A DNA stretch of 64,000 bases, taken from NCBI GenBank assembly GCA_016722575.1, contig JADKIY010000007.1:18503-82502 (forward strand), given 5' to 3'. The stretch is from Elusimicrobiota bacterium. Lineage in GTDB: Bacteria > Elusimicrobiota > Elusimicrobia > FEN-1173. The notes beneath the pieces were generated by a model, which had not been told where the DNA came from, ran no database searches, and worked only from the letters and a program-made list of their open reading frames with translations. Position 1 is the stretch's first letter. Every line of letters starts with the position of its first letter. Shown piece by piece: positions 31,671 to 41,529 of this stretch. The position numbers and the translations under genes are program-made.

Positions 31671-32395
31671 TTGGCCCCGAAGAGGGCGCCGACCCTGTCC
31701 CAAAAGGAGAGGTCCCCGTCGGTGGGGTCCGCCGTCGTGTGGGGGCGGTATTTGACTTTGGTGCCGTAGGTCCGCAGGTGGTCCAGGAGGTCGGGGGTGA
31801 CCTCGTTGGTCGCTAAATAGTCGAACAGGGCTTTGACGTCCGGCGGGAGGTCCTTGTCCAGGGAGGTGTGGGTTTGCCCGTCGATGGTGATGACCGAAAC
31901 CCGTTGGCCACGAAAAAGTTTCACCTCTTTCTCGCCCTGGACGGGGGGCCCGCCGGCGGATTCTGTTTTTTCACGGTAAATCGCCTGGTTGCGGGTGGCC
32001 CGCCATTGGCGCCATTTGGCCAGGAGTTCGGGGCTGAAGCCGTCCCGTTGGATCCACTCCATAAGGCGCTGGACGTCCTCCGGCACATTGGCGTCGCCGG
32101 GCCGGTAGGTTTTGCCGTCCAAAATGAGCTCCAAGGCCGGGGGCGGCGCGGCCGGGGCGGGGGCGTTGGAACCCACCCAGCGGTAACAGGCCCAGCAATG
32201 GGTCCGGACCCGCTCGTTGTATTGCCCGCAATGGGCGCAAAGCACCCGATCCACTTCCTGGGTCGTTTCGAAACGGAGCTCGCCGATTTCCAAATGATCG
32301 AAGCGTTTAAGGCGGTCCAGGGCGGAGCGCACGTCCTCCGGCAGGGCCGGACTCCGGGGAGGTTCCAGGTGGTCGAAACGGTCGGCGTTACCCAC
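31667..32395 (-). CDS. Zinc-ribbon protein of unknown function
   Basis: 242 aa. A four-Cys ribbon (CAHCGQYNERVRTHCWAC) lies near residues 53-70. It is followed by two similar segments, LELILDGKTYRPGDANVPEDVQ and SVITIDGQTHTSLDKDLPPDVK, each leading into a short helical part, so an internal duplication is likely. GTG 32395 overlaps the end of the AAA+ ATPase gene, suggesting a functional pair. Family not recognised. Confidence 0.6.
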   Translation of the reverse strand: MGNADRFDHLEPPRSPALPEDVRSALDRLKRFDHLEIGELRFETTQEVDRVLCAHCGQYNERVRTHCWACYRWVGSNAPAPAAPPPALELILDGKTYRPGDANVPEDVQRLMEWIQRDGFSPELLAKWRQWRATRNQAIYREKTESAGGPPVQGEKEVKLFRGQRVSVITIDGQTHTSLDKDLPPDVKALFDYLATNEVTPDLLDHLRTYGTKVKYRPHTTADPTDGDLSFWDRVGALFGAK

Positions 32396-33887
32396 GGGCG
32401 CGGGCGGCGGGCCGGGTGCGTTGGGCGGCCCAGGTCCTCAGGGCCTCGATTTCTTCGCTCATGGTCCGGGACAGGGGCACCAGGTCGGCCGCGCTCTGAT
32501 TCAGGTCTTCGGAAGTCACCTCGCGTCGGGCGGCGAAGGCTTCGTGGAGGGCGGCGACCACCACCTGTTCGATCTCGGCGCCGGAGAAACCCGCGGTGGC
32601 GGCGACCACCGACGCGGTGTCGAAGGCCGCGGGGTCGCGTTTCTTCTTTTTCAAATGGATGGCCAAGATGGATTCCCGCTCGGCGGCGGTGGGAAGGTCG
32701 ACGAAGAATATTTCGTCCAGGCGCCCCCGGCGCAGAAGTTCCGGCGGCAGGGATTGGATATTGTTGGCGGTGGCGGCCACGAAGACCGGCTTCGTTTTTT
32801 CCTGGAGCCAGGTCAAGAAGGTCGAGAAAACCCGCGCGGTCGTGCCCGCGTCGGAAAAATTGGACGATTGGGTGCCCGCCAAGCCCTTCTCGATTTCGTC
32901 CAGCCACAGGACGCAGGGGGCCACGGATTCGGCGGTCTTGAGGGCCCGGCGCATGTTCTCCTCGGACTGGCCGATGAACCCGCCGAAGAGCGCCCCCATG
33001 TCCAAGCGCAGGAGGGGCATTTTCCACAGCCCCGAAATGGCTTTGCAAACGAGGGATTTGCCGCACCCCTGAACGCCCAGAATCAGGACGCCCCGGGGGG
33101 CGGGCAATCCGAACTCCCGGGCGCGGGCGGAAAAGGCGTCGCCCCGCTTGTGGAGCCAATCCTTGATCTCCTCCATGCCGCCGACCTGGGCGAAGGGAAC
33201 CTGGGCCTCGAAATATTCCAATATCCGGGACTTTCGAATGACCTGACGGGTCTCCTGAAAAATCATTTCCAGGGCGCCCAGGTCCAGTTTGCCGTTGGCG
33301 ACGATGGCTTTGGCGAGGACGTTTTCCATCTCCGCGATGGTGAGTCCCAAAGCCCCTTGAATGAGGCGGTCGCGGTCCTCCTCCGACAAAGAGACTTCAA
33401 AACGGTTGTTGGCCCGTCCGGCGGCAATGACATCCGCGAAGACTTTTTTCAATTCCTCGGGCCCGGGAAGATCAAAATCGACCACCGTGACCTCTTTTTC
33501 AAGCTCGATGGGCACGTTGAGGAGGGGAGATATCAGCGCCAAGGTCCGATGGCTGGCCTTGAACGCCACGGACAGTTCGCGGAGCCGGCGCACCACGAGG
33601 GGGTCCGCAAAGAACGCGTGGAGGTCCCGAAAAACGAACACAGCCTTGGACGCGAGGGAAGGAAGTTTGTCGAGCGCGACTTTGGGGTCCCGGGTGGCCG
33701 CGTCGGGAGCGCCCGCGGCGTCGGTCAGTCCGGCGGCCGCGGACCAGGTGAAGACCTCTTTGCCCAACCGGGCGGCGATGTCGCGCAGCAAGCGCTCGGC
33801 CCGTTCTTCTTCCCATGAAACAAGTTGAAGGAGGGGGTACCGAGCGCGGATCAGGGTTTCGATTTCCGTCTCTTGGGGGGAGGCCAT
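32388..33887 (-). CDS. Ycf46-like AAA+ ATPase
   Basis: 499 aa. The N-terminal half (about 1-240) is the degenerate ATPase-like domain typical of Ycf46/SpoVK-type proteins (PLLQLVSWEEERAERLL). The C-terminal half is a full AAA+ module: Walker A GVQGCGKSLVCK (about 275-287), Walker B CVLWLDEIEKGL, sensor I ATANNI, and arginine finger LLRRGRLDEIF. The role in bacteria is poorly known. ATG 33887 lies about three bases after the predicted transcription start (leaderless). First gene of the minus-strand run to about 25.7 kb. Confidence 0.88.
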   Translation of the reverse strand: MASPQETEIETLIRARYPLLQLVSWEEERAERLLRDIAARLGKEVFTWSAAAGLTDAAGAPDAATRDPKVALDKLPSLASKAVFVFRDLHAFFADPLVVRRLRELSVAFKASHRTLALISPLLNVPIELEKEVTVVDFDLPGPEELKKVFADVIAAGRANNRFEVSLSEEDRDRLIQGALGLTIAEMENVLAKAIVANGKLDLGALEMIFQETRQVIRKSRILEYFEAQVPFAQVGGMEEIKDWLHKRGDAFSARAREFGLPAPRGVLILGVQGCGKSLVCKAISGLWKMPLLRLDMGALFGGFIGQSEENMRRALKTAESVAPCVLWLDEIEKGLAGTQSSNFSDAGTTARVFSTFLTWLQEKTKPVFVAATANNIQSLPPELLRRGRLDEIFFVDLPTAAERESILAIHLKKKKRDPAAFDTASVVAATAGFSGAEIEQVVVAALHEAFAARREVTSEDLNQSAADLVPLSRTMSEEIEALRTWAAQRTRPAARARG

Positions 33888-33896
33888 GGAAACCCA

Positions 33897-33925
33897 AGTC
33901 TAACGGCAATCGGTGTTTTCGTCAA
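33897..33925 (-). promoter_or_regulatory. Promoter of the Ycf46-like ATPase gene
   Basis: TTGACG (complement of 33920-33925), 17 bases, TAGACT (complement of 33897-33902): identical boxes and spacing to the thyX promoter. The transcript would start near 33890, leaving a leader of about three bases before the ATG. Confidence 0.7.
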
Positions 33926-33979
33926 CGGTGGGGGGGCGCCTTCGCGGCCCGGGGAAAGCCCCGAGGCGTATTTTAAGGA

Positions 33980-34006
33980 TTGAATATATGACAAAATTGG
34001 TATACT
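33980..34006 (+). promoter_or_regulatory. Distal candidate promoter of nifJ
   Basis: TTGAAT (33980-33985), 15 bases, TATACT (34001-34006) with TGG just before the -10 (extended -10). The spacing is short, so it is weaker than the proximal one. Confidence 0.4.
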
Positions 34007-34070
34007 ATTGAAAGGACAAAGCACCGTCCGCTGGGGAATTGCGAAAACGAAGGCAAATTTTCATGGCTTC

Positions 34071-34100
34071 TTGACAGTTTCGGCCGGCGGTTGATATACT
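34071..34100 (+). promoter_or_regulatory. Proximal strong promoter of nifJ
   Basis: Perfect TTGACA (34071-34076), 18 bases, TATACT (34095-34100). It predicts a start near 34107 and a leader of about 125 bases with AGGAG (34221-34225) before the tandem ATGs. Confidence 0.7.
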
Positions 34101-34231
34101 TACGACGATACGAACGCACTGCGGCCTTTCCTCTCTGCCATAAGAGCCATCCCCTTAAGTATGCACGTTGACGACAAGGACGTCGGGTCAGACCGACACG
34201 GAATTTTTCGGCCATCGCCAAGGAGAAGATG

Positions 34232-37200
34232 ATGTCTAAAAAAATGGTAACGATCGACGGCAACGAGGGCGTCTGCCACGTCGCCTATAAACTGAACGAA
34301 GTCATCGCCATTTACCCCATCACCCCATCTTCCGGCCTGTCCGAGCGCGCCGACCTGTTGGCCTCCATGAAGAAACCCAACCTGTGGGGGGAAGTCCCCA
34401 CCGTGGTGGAAATGCAGTCCGAAGGCGGCGCCGCCGGGGCCGTGCACGGGGCGCTCCAGACCGGGTCCCTGTCCACGACCTTCACCTCCTCCCAGGGCCT
34501 TTTGCTCATGATCCCCAACATGTACAAGATCGCCGGGGAACTCACCTCCACCGTTTTCCACATTGCCGCCCGCTCCATCGCGGCCCAGGGCCTCTCCATT
34601 TTTAACGACCACCAGGACGTCATGGCCGTCCGCCAGACGGGCTGGGCCATCCTCTCCTCCAACTCCGTCCAGGAAGGCATGGACATGGCCACCATCGCCC
34701 AGGCCAGCACGCTTCTCGCCCGGGTCCCCTTCCTCCATTTCTTCGACGGGTTCCGCACTTCCCACGAAATTCAAAAAGTGGAGCTGGTGTCCGACGAAGT
34801 GCTGGGCGCCATGATCGACCAAAAGCTCATCAACGAACACCGAAGCCGCGGCTTGTCCCCCGAACACCCCTTTATCCGCGGCACCGCCCAAAACCCCGAC
34901 GTCTACTTCCAGGCCCGGGAAACGGTGAACCCCTACTACAAGAAAGTCCCCGGCATCGTGCAGGCCGAGATGGACAAATACGCCAAGCTGACCGGCCGCC
35001 AATACAAGATTTACGATTACTACGGCCACCCCGAAGCCGATCGGGTCCTGATCCTCATGGGCTCGGGCTGCGAATCCGTCTCGGAAGTCGTGGATTACCT
35101 GAACGCCAAGGGCGAAAAAGTCGGCATGCTCAAGGTGCGGCTGTTCCGGCCGTTCTCGGCGGAACATTTCGTCAACGCCCTGCCCAAGTCCGTCAAGCAG
35201 ATCGTTGTGTTGGACAAAACAAAAGAGCCGGGCTCCCAGGGCGAACCCCTTTATTTGGACGTGTCTTCCGCCATCATGGAGAGCGTCATGGAAAACCGGC
35301 TGCCGTTTGCCATGCCCCGCATTTACGGCGGCCGCTACGGGCTCTCCTCCAAGGGAATTCAACGCCGGCATGATCAAAGCCCTCTACGACCACCTGAAGG
35401 CCGGCACCATGAAGAACCATTTCACCATCGGCATCAACGACGACGTCTCCCACACCAGCTTGACCTACGACTCGAACTTCATCGTCGAAGACAAAGACAC
35501 CATCCGGGCGGTCTTCTGGGGATTGGGCGGCGACGGCACGGTGTCCGCCAACAAAAACTCCATCAAGATCATCGGCGAAGACACCCCCAACTGGGCCCAG
35601 GGCTTTTTCTACTACGACTCCAAAAAGGCCGGCGCCATCACCATCAGCCACCTGCGCTTCGGCAAAAAACCCATCCGCTCGGCCTACCTGATCCAAAAAG
35701 CCAATTTCGTCGCCTGCCACGACTACCAGTTCATGGGCAAATACGACGTCCTGAAATACGCCGAAGAGGGCGCCACCTTCCTCCTCAACAGCCCGCTCCC
35801 GGCCGACCAGGTGTGGGACGACCTGCCGGCGGAGGCCCAGAAAAAGATCATCGATCGGAAAGTGAAATTTTACGTGTTGGACGGCTACGCGGTGGCCAAG
35901 CAGGTGGGCCTGGGCCGTCGGTTCAACATCCCCTTGCAGACGGCGTTCTTCGCCCTCGCCAACATCCTTCCCAAGGAAGAGGCCGTCAAGCACATCAAGG
36001 AATACATCGAAAAGACGTGGTCCAAGAAGGGCGAGGACGTGGTGCGCATGAACAAAGCCGCCGTGGACATCGCCTTGCAAACCCTCACGCAGGTGAAGTA
36101 TCCCAACCAAGTCACCTCCACCAAGTCCATGCAACCCGCGGTGACCTCCAACGCGCCGGACTTCGTCCAAAGCGTGACGGCCATGATGATCCGGGGCGAA
36201 GGCGACCTCTTGCCCGTTTCGGCCATGCCGGCCGACGGCACTTACCCCTCCGGAACCACGCAATACGAAAAGCGGAACCTGGCCCTGGAAATGCCCGTCT
36301 GGGACGAAAGCCTCTGCATCCAGTGCGGCAAGTGCGTGATCATCTGCCCGCACGCCTGCATCCGCGGCAAACTCTACGACCAGGCCGCGGCCGACGCGGC
36401 CCCGGCGGAGTTCCTCAAGGCCAAGGCCATGTTCGGGCCCGCCTTCAAAGACAAGTTTTACACGATCCAAGTGGCGCCCGAGGACTGCACCGGGTGCACG
36501 CTTTGCGTGCAGGTCTGCCCCGCGAAGTCCAAGACGGACCCCACCCACCGCGCCATCAACATGACGCCCCAGCCGCCCATTCGGGAACGGGAGAAGATCA
36601 AGTGGAACTATTTCGACGCCCTGCCCGACATCAACAGTTATTCCATGGACATGAAGGCCGTCAAGAACGTGCAGCTCCGGGACCCGCTCTTTGAGTTCTC
36701 CGGCGCCTGCGCCGGTTGCGGCGAAACGCCGTATTTGAAGCTCATCACCCAGCTCTACGGCGAGCGGGCCCTGGTGGCCAACGCCACCGGGTGTTCCTCC
36801 ATTTACGGCGGCAACCTGCCCACGACCCCCTGGTCCAAATCCCAGCGCGGGTTCGGGCCCGCTTGGTCCAACTCCCTCTTCGAAGACGCGGCCGAATTCG
36901 GCTACGGCATGACGCTCTCCTACGTCAAAAAAGTCGGCTACGCCCGCAACCTCGTGACGTCCCTGCGGGACGCCATCGGCGCCGAACTGGCGGACAGCCT
37001 GCTCAACGCCGTCCAAGCCACCGACGCCCAAATCGAGGAACAGCGGGTTCGCGTCAACACGCTTCTTGAAAAATTGAAAACCCTGCCCACCTCCCCGAAG
37101 ATCAAGGACCTGCAGAACCTGGCGGAGAACCTGGTCCGCAAAAGTCTCTGGATCGTGGGCGGCGACGGTTGGGCCTACGACATCGGCTACGCCGGGTTGG

Positions 37201-37850
37201 ACCACGTGCTGGCCAGCGGCGAAAACGTGAACATCATGATCATGGACACCGAGGTCTATTCGAACACCGGCGGCCAGTCCTCCAAAGCCACGCCCTTCGG
37301 CGCCATCGCCAAATTCGCCTCGGGCGGCAAGGGCAAGCCCAAGAAGGATTTGGGTTTGATCGCCATGACCTACCAGAACATTTACGTGGCCCAGGTGGCC
37401 ATGGGCGCCAACGACAACCAGTGCCTGAAGGCCTTCCTGGAAGCCGAGCAATACGACGGGCCGTCCTTGATCATCGCCTACAGCCCCTGCATCGAGCACG
37501 GGTACGATCTAAGCAAGAGCGTGGGCCAGACCAAGAGCGCCGTGGATTCGGGCTATTGGCCCCTGTTCCGCTACGATCCCCGATTGGCCAAGCAGGGCAA
37601 GAACCCCTTCCAGCTCGACAGCAAAAAGACCACGCCCCTGCGCGCCCATTTGCTGGGCGAAAACCGGTTCGCGCCCCTCACCAAGGGCAAAGACGACGTC
37701 ACCCTCCAATCCATGGAGCACGCCCAAAAGGCCATCGACGATCGCTGGGCTTTTTACGAACGTCTGGCCCAGCAACCGGCGCCCAACGCCGCTTCCGTCA
37801 ACAGCGCGGAAGCCCTGCCGGCCATGGCCGCGGCGGTGGTCACGAAGTAA
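34232..37850 (+). CDS. nifJ: Pyruvate:ferredoxin (flavodoxin) oxidoreductase, single chain, frameshifted
   Basis: Converts pyruvate and CoA to acetyl-CoA, CO2 and reduced ferredoxin; central to anaerobic carbon metabolism. About 1,206 aa once joined. Domain I (pyruvate-binding) starts VTIDGNEGVCHVAYKLNEV with ITPSSGLSERAD; a CoA-binding region follows. Two 4Fe-4S clusters: CIQCGKCVIICPHAC and CTGCTLCVQVCPAKS. Domain VI (thiamine diphosphate) has GACAGCGETPY, GDGWAYDIGYAG and NTGGQSSKATP. The frame breaks at AAGGGAATTC (GGG 35353-35355): SSK should continue EFNAGMIKAL, so one G is extra. Of two ATGs (34229, 34232) the second has better spacing from AGGAG. Confidence 0.93.
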
Positions 37851-37872
37851 GCTTCAACGGTTGATTTGAACG

Positions 37873-37915
37873 AAAGATCCCGGGGGACACATGGCCCTCC
37901 GGGATCTTTTTATTT
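37873..37915 (+). terminator. Rho-independent terminator of nifJ
   Basis: AAAGATCCCGG (37873-37883) pairs perfectly with CCGGGATCTTT (37899-37909), followed by a T-rich tail. Confidence 0.85.
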
Positions 37916-38018
37916 GGGGGGATCTTATTCGATCGTCCGGAGGAACGGAGGGACGGGAAAATCCCGGAGCCAACGGATCTTCCTCAGAGGGGAGGGCTTT
38001 TTTGGGGGGGGGTGAATC

Positions 38019-38047
38019 TTGACAAACCGGCCTTTTGGGTCTAGCCT
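38019..38047 (+). promoter_or_regulatory. Promoter of the zinc-ribbon membrane protein
   Basis: Perfect TTGACA (38019-38024), 17 bases, TAGCCT (38042-38047). The ATG is only nine bases beyond the -10, so the message should be leaderless or nearly so. Confidence 0.6.
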
Positions 38048-38056
38048 TGGGGTGTC

Positions 38057-38380
38057 ATGAAACTTATACCCGAAGCGCATTGTCCCCAGTGCAAGGGCCC
38101 CATCACGTTTTTCGACGTTCTGGGCATTGTCACCCCCTTCCAATGCATCTATTGCGTTTCCTGCGGGGAGATGGTTTTCCTTAAGCACCGGTGGACCTTT
38201 CTGGTGGTGGCGGTGCTGGCGGGGGCGACGATGTTGATGTTTTCCATCGAGCTCGTCACCAAAAGCCTGGCCTCGCTGTTGGCGACGCTCTTGGGGGCCT
38301 TCGCCGCCCTCGTGGTATTGGAAATCGTCATGACGGGATACGTGGTCAAAAAGAACGACTTGGTGGTGCGGCGCCGCTGA
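38057..38380 (+). CDS. Small membrane protein with an N-terminal zinc ribbon
   Basis: 107 aa. Cytoplasmic-type ribbon CPQCKGPITFFDVLG then CIYCVSCGE, followed by two membrane helices (FLVVAVLAGATMLMF and LLGAFAALVVLEIVM) and a basic end VRRR. Not assigned to a family. Its own promoter and terminator make it monocistronic. Confidence 0.65.
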   Translation: MKLIPEAHCPQCKGPITFFDVLGIVTPFQCIYCVSCGEMVFLKHRWTFLVVAVLAGATMLMFSIELVTKSLASLLATLLGAFAALVVLEIVMTGYVVKKNDLVVRRR

Positions 38381-38417
38381 CGCCCGGATGCGGTGTTGGT
38401 GGTGGAGGAAAATCGGA

Positions 38418-38441
38418 CCCCGCCTTCGGGCGGGGTTTTTT
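38418..38441 (+). terminator. Rho-independent terminator after the small zinc-ribbon gene
   Basis: CCCCGCC (38418-38424), TTCG tetraloop, GGCGGGG (38429-38435), then six T. It lies against the end of the convergent epimerase gene. Confidence 0.85.
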
Positions 38442-39369
38442 ATTTCGGAAGGGGTTGCGGCGCCCGGGTCTTGAGGTAGGCGACGTAGTCGGCGATGCCT
38501 TTTTCCGGCGGGAAAGCGGCTTTGAAGCCCATTTTGGTTTCCGATTTCGTCATGTCGGCGCGTGTGGCTTCCTGATAGAACCCATACGGGTTGTCGAAAT
38601 ACTCTGTTTTCGGCGAAACCCCCAGGGCGCGGCCCAGGTGGGCGATCAGGTCGTTGAAAGGGGTCCCCAGCCCCGTGCCGACGTTGAAAACGCCGTTGTC
38701 GGGATATTCCCAGGCTTTCCAATTGGCGGCCACGACGTCTTTCACGTAAACAAAATCGCGGTACTGTTCGCCCCATTTGAAAATGCGGGGGGATTTCCCG
38801 GCGGCGATTTGAAGGTAGAGCTGGTAAATCATGCTGGCCGCGGCTTTTTTGTGAAACTCCAGAGGGCCGTAGACGTTGAAATAGCGCAGTCCCACGGTTT
38901 TGACCGCCGGGTGGGCGTCGGTGAAGGTTTTGGCGGCCTGTTCCATTTCGACTTTGCTCACGCCGTAAATATTGGCCGGGGCCGGCGTCTGGTCCTCGCG
39001 GTTGGGCACCGGACCTTTCCCGTAGGTGGCGGCGCTGGAGGCGTAGACGACCTTGGGGGTCCCGGTGCGGTGGGCGGCGTCCAGGATGCGCACGAAGGCC
39101 CGAACATTGACGTCCCGCATCAGCTTTTCGTCCATGACGGTGGTGTCGGTGATGGCGGCCTGGTGGAAGACCCCGTCGAAGCGGCCCAAACCCCCAAAAT
39201 CGAAATCCCGAATGTCGCCGGCGTGGACGGTGCCTTTGAAATCGGCCAAATTTTCGCGCCGGCCGACGCCGAAATGGTCCAAGGCGTGGACCTCGTGGCC
39301 CTGTTGGGCCAACGTCAACGACACGTTGGCGCCGATCAAACCGCCGGCGCCGGTGACTAAAAACCGCAT
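38440..39369 (-). CDS. hldD: ADP-heptose 6-epimerase-like NAD-dependent sugar epimerase
   Basis: 309 aa short-chain dehydrogenase-type epimerase. NAD site FLVTGAGGLIGANVSLTL, catalytic YGVSK (YxxxK), and segments that match HldD: FHQAAITDTTVMD, YASSAATYGKG, RYFNVYGP, FKWGEQYRDFVYVKDV. It would make ADP-L-glycero-D-manno-heptose for lipopolysaccharide core, which implies a diderm envelope. ATG 39369 has AAGGAG upstream. Another sugar-nucleotide epimerase remains possible. Confidence 0.85.
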   Translation of the reverse strand: MRFLVTGAGGLIGANVSLTLAQQGHEVHALDHFGVGRRENLADFKGTVHAGDIRDFDFGGLGRFDGVFHQAAITDTTVMDEKLMRDVNVRAFVRILDAAHRTGTPKVVYASSAATYGKGPVPNREDQTPAPANIYGVSKVEMEQAAKTFTDAHPAVKTVGLRYFNVYGPLEFHKKAAASMIYQLYLQIAAGKSPRIFKWGEQYRDFVYVKDVVAANWKAWEYPDNGVFNVGTGLGTPFNDLIAHLGRALGVSPKTEYFDNPYGFYQEATRADMTKSETKMGFKAAFPPEKGIADYVAYLKTRAPQPLPK

Positions 39370-39427
39370 GGACGACTCCTTGATTGGGGAATGGGGCCAT
39401 TTTACCAAATCGGGGGATTGGCGACTC

Positions 39428-39455
39428 TTGAAATACGGTGAATCGGGGCTATGCT
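39428..39455 (+). promoter_or_regulatory. Possible promoter overlapping the first ATG of the pilT upstream gene
   Basis: TTGAAA (39428-39433), 16 bases, TATGCT (39450-39455). If used, the ATG at 39451 lies inside the -10 and translation would begin at ATG 39469. Confidence 0.45.
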
Positions 39456-39468
39456 TAAAGCCGACACC

Positions 39469-40005
39469 ATGGGAACCCTTTTCGATCGATTAACCCCCAA
39501 ACATTTCGCCCGCGGTTGGCCCATTTTCTGGCGGATGAACCTGCCCCATTGGGTGAGCCTGCTTCATCTCGGGGGCTCCCTTTCGGCGGCCTACGGGGCC
39601 GAGGGCCTTCTGGCCGACGGACTTCTTCGGCGATGGCCCTCGGTGTTGGATTGCCCGTTGTGGACGACGGCCGCGCTCGGGGGATTGATTTTCGTCGTGT
39701 CGTGGCCCTTCGTCCGGTGGTTCCAGCGCGTTCTTCAACGGTGGAGCGACGCGGAGTTTTGGAAATCCCAGTTCGCTCTCCTCGCCGGGTTGGGAAAGTT
39801 GAGCCGCGGAATCGCCACGCTTTTGGGGGTTCTGACGTTGCTGTTTCTTCTGGGAATCGACGGCGTTTTGGCGGGCGGGTCCTGGTTGAAGGCCTTGTTC
39901 TTCCTGTTCGCGTTGGTCCTGGTCGCCGTTCTCAGCGTGATCGTGGGGTTGTACGGGTGGTTGGCCGCCCAATGGAGCGAATTGAAAGCGGAGAAAGCCC
40001 CATGA
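39469..40005 (+). CDS. Uncharacterised membrane protein upstream of pilT
   Basis: 178 aa from ATG 39469 (ATG 39451 is possible but overlaps a predicted -10). Four hydrophobic segments: WVSLLHLGGSLSAAYG, LWTTAALGGLIFVVSW, GIATLLGVLTLLFLLGI and FFLFALVLVAVLSVIVG, ending in a charged tail. No known family recognised. Its stop overlaps the pilT ATG (ATGA), so the two are co-translated; a pilus-related role is inference. Confidence 0.6.
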   Translation: MGTLFDRLTPKHFARGWPIFWRMNLPHWVSLLHLGGSLSAAYGAEGLLADGLLRRWPSVLDCPLWTTAALGGLIFVVSWPFVRWFQRVLQRWSDAEFWKSQFALLAGLGKLSRGIATLLGVLTLLFLLGIDGVLAGGSWLKALFFLFALVLVAVLSVIVGLYGWLAAQWSELKAEKAP

Positions 40006-41072
40006 ACGAAATCAAACCCCTGTTGGCCAAATTGGCCGCGAGCGAGGCGTCGGATCTCCACCTGTGCGCCGGGTCGCCCCCCTGTTACCGCCTGAACGGC
40101 CGCATCGAACCCATCGAACCGGGGGAAAACCCCCTGGAGTTTCGGGACCTGGAACAAATGATTTTCCACGTCCTCACGGAGGACCAGCAGGCGCGCCTCA
40201 TGGCGGACCACGAACTGGATTTCTCCGTTGGGTTTTCCGAAATCGGACGCTTCCGGGGCAACGTCCATCGCCAGCGGGGCACCTGGGCGGTCGTTTTTCG
40301 GAAAATCCCCCTGGAAATCCCTTCCATGATCGAACTGGGGGTGCCCGACATCGCCAAAACCTTGGCGCTCAAAGAGTCGGGGTTGGTGTTGGTTACCGGG
40401 CCCACGGGCAGCGGAAAATCCATGACGCTCGCGGCCATGATCGAAACGATCAATCGCGAGCGGGCCTGCCACGTGATCACGGTGGAGGATCCCATCGAAT
40501 TCCTCTTCAAAAATCAAAAAGCGCTGATCAAACAGCGGGAAATCGGGTCGGACACCGACGGATACACGACGGCCCTCCGGCATTCCTTCCGCCAGGATCC
40601 GGACGTGCTGATGATCGGAGAGATCCGGGACCGGGAAACCATTTCCATGGCCATCACGGCGGCCAGCACCGGCCGCCTGGTGTTGGGCACGCTCCACACC
40701 ATGGACGCCGTGTCCACGGTGGACCGCTTGGTGGAAAGTTTTCCCGCCGACCAACAAAATCTGGTCCGCAACCAAATCGCGGGCAGCCTGGAGGGGGTGA
40801 TTTCCCAGCAGCTTGTCCGGAAATCCCACGGAACGGGCCGGGTGCTCGCCGTGGAAATCCTGGTGTCGACCCCGTCGGTTCGGAATCAAATTCGAACGGG
40901 GAAAACCTTTCAGGTCATCAGCGATATCGAAACCGGCAAGCGTTTCGGCATGCAATCCATGAACCAAGCCTTGCAAGCCCTGGTGACGACCGACTACATC
41001 AAGCTGGAGGAAGCCATCCGGCACACGCGCTTCCCCGATCAACTTCTTCAGAAGCTGGGCGTCCCCCAGTAG
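40002..41072 (+). CDS. pilT: Twitching-motility retraction ATPase PilT
   Basis: 356 aa hexameric ATPase that pulls in type IV pili. N-terminal PAS-like part with ASDLHLCAGSPPCYRLNG; Walker A GPTGSGKSMTLA; Asp box ITVEDPIEFLF; Walker B RQDPDVLMIGEIRD; His box LVLGTLHTMDA. The C-terminal region (LVSTPSVRNQIRTGK, TTDYIKLEEAI) is PilT-like rather than PilB. ATG 40002 overlaps the upstream stop. Together with two pilin genes in this window it supports a functional pilus system. Confidence 0.95.
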   Translation: MNEIKPLLAKLAASEASDLHLCAGSPPCYRLNGRIEPIEPGENPLEFRDLEQMIFHVLTEDQQARLMADHELDFSVGFSEIGRFRGNVHRQRGTWAVVFRKIPLEIPSMIELGVPDIAKTLALKESGLVLVTGPTGSGKSMTLAAMIETINRERACHVITVEDPIEFLFKNQKALIKQREIGSDTDGYTTALRHSFRQDPDVLMIGEIRDRETISMAITAASTGRLVLGTLHTMDAVSTVDRLVESFPADQQNLVRNQIAGSLEGVISQQLVRKSHGTGRVLAVEILVSTPSVRNQIRTGKTFQVISDIETGKRFGMQSMNQALQALVTTDYIKLEEAIRHTRFPDQLLQKLGVPQ

Positions 41073-41081
41073 GGCCTCCGC

Positions 41082-41510
41082 GTGATTCTCAACATCGTGA
41101 TCGGGGCGTTGTTGTTGGGGGGATGGGCGGCGGGGGCCCATCAGCGCCGGTTGTTGGAGGGGAAAGAGTTCGTCCAGGGGCGGGTGGTGGAGTTGCCCGA
41201 AGGGCGGGGGTCCAAAGGCGGGCGGATCTACGGCGTGAAGGCCGAATTCAAAGACCGCGCGGGGCGTCCGCACACGTACGTTTCGAATTGGAAATCGTCC
41301 AGCCCCGGTTACGCCGTGGGCGATCCCATTCGGCTTTTTTTCGATCCCCAAAGCCCGGACCGGTGCGGCGTAGCGACTTTCGGAATGCGTTTCGGCCTCG
41401 CGGCGGGGTTGTGGTTGGCCGGGGCGATCCTTCTGGCGGTCCGGTGGGGGCTTCCGGCGGGGCAATCCTGGTTTGAGCGGGCTTACCCGCTGACCCGGGG
41501 GCCCCAGTGA
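41082..41510 (+). CDS. DUF3592-like membrane protein
   Basis: 142 aa, GTG start nine bases after the pilT stop. N-terminal helix (ILNIVIGALLLGGWAAGA), a periplasmic-type beta domain with GRVVELPEGRG, FKDRAGRPHTYVS and GDPIRLFFDPQSPDRC (DUF3592 pattern: GxxVxVxYdPxxP), then a second helix (FGLAAGLWLAGAILLAV). Function unknown. Confidence 0.65.
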   Translation: MILNIVIGALLLGGWAAGAHQRRLLEGKEFVQGRVVELPEGRGSKGGRIYGVKAEFKDRAGRPHTYVSNWKSSSPGYAVGDPIRLFFDPQSPDRCGVATFGMRFGLAAGLWLAGAILLAVRWGLPAGQSWFERAYPLTRGPQ

Positions 41511-41529
41511 AAAATTCGAAGGAGGTTCG

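Noticed and set aside
35286..37499. 737-codon open frame on the minus strand across nifJ
   Set aside because: Antisense shadow of nifJ, which has iron-sulfur and thiamine motifs.
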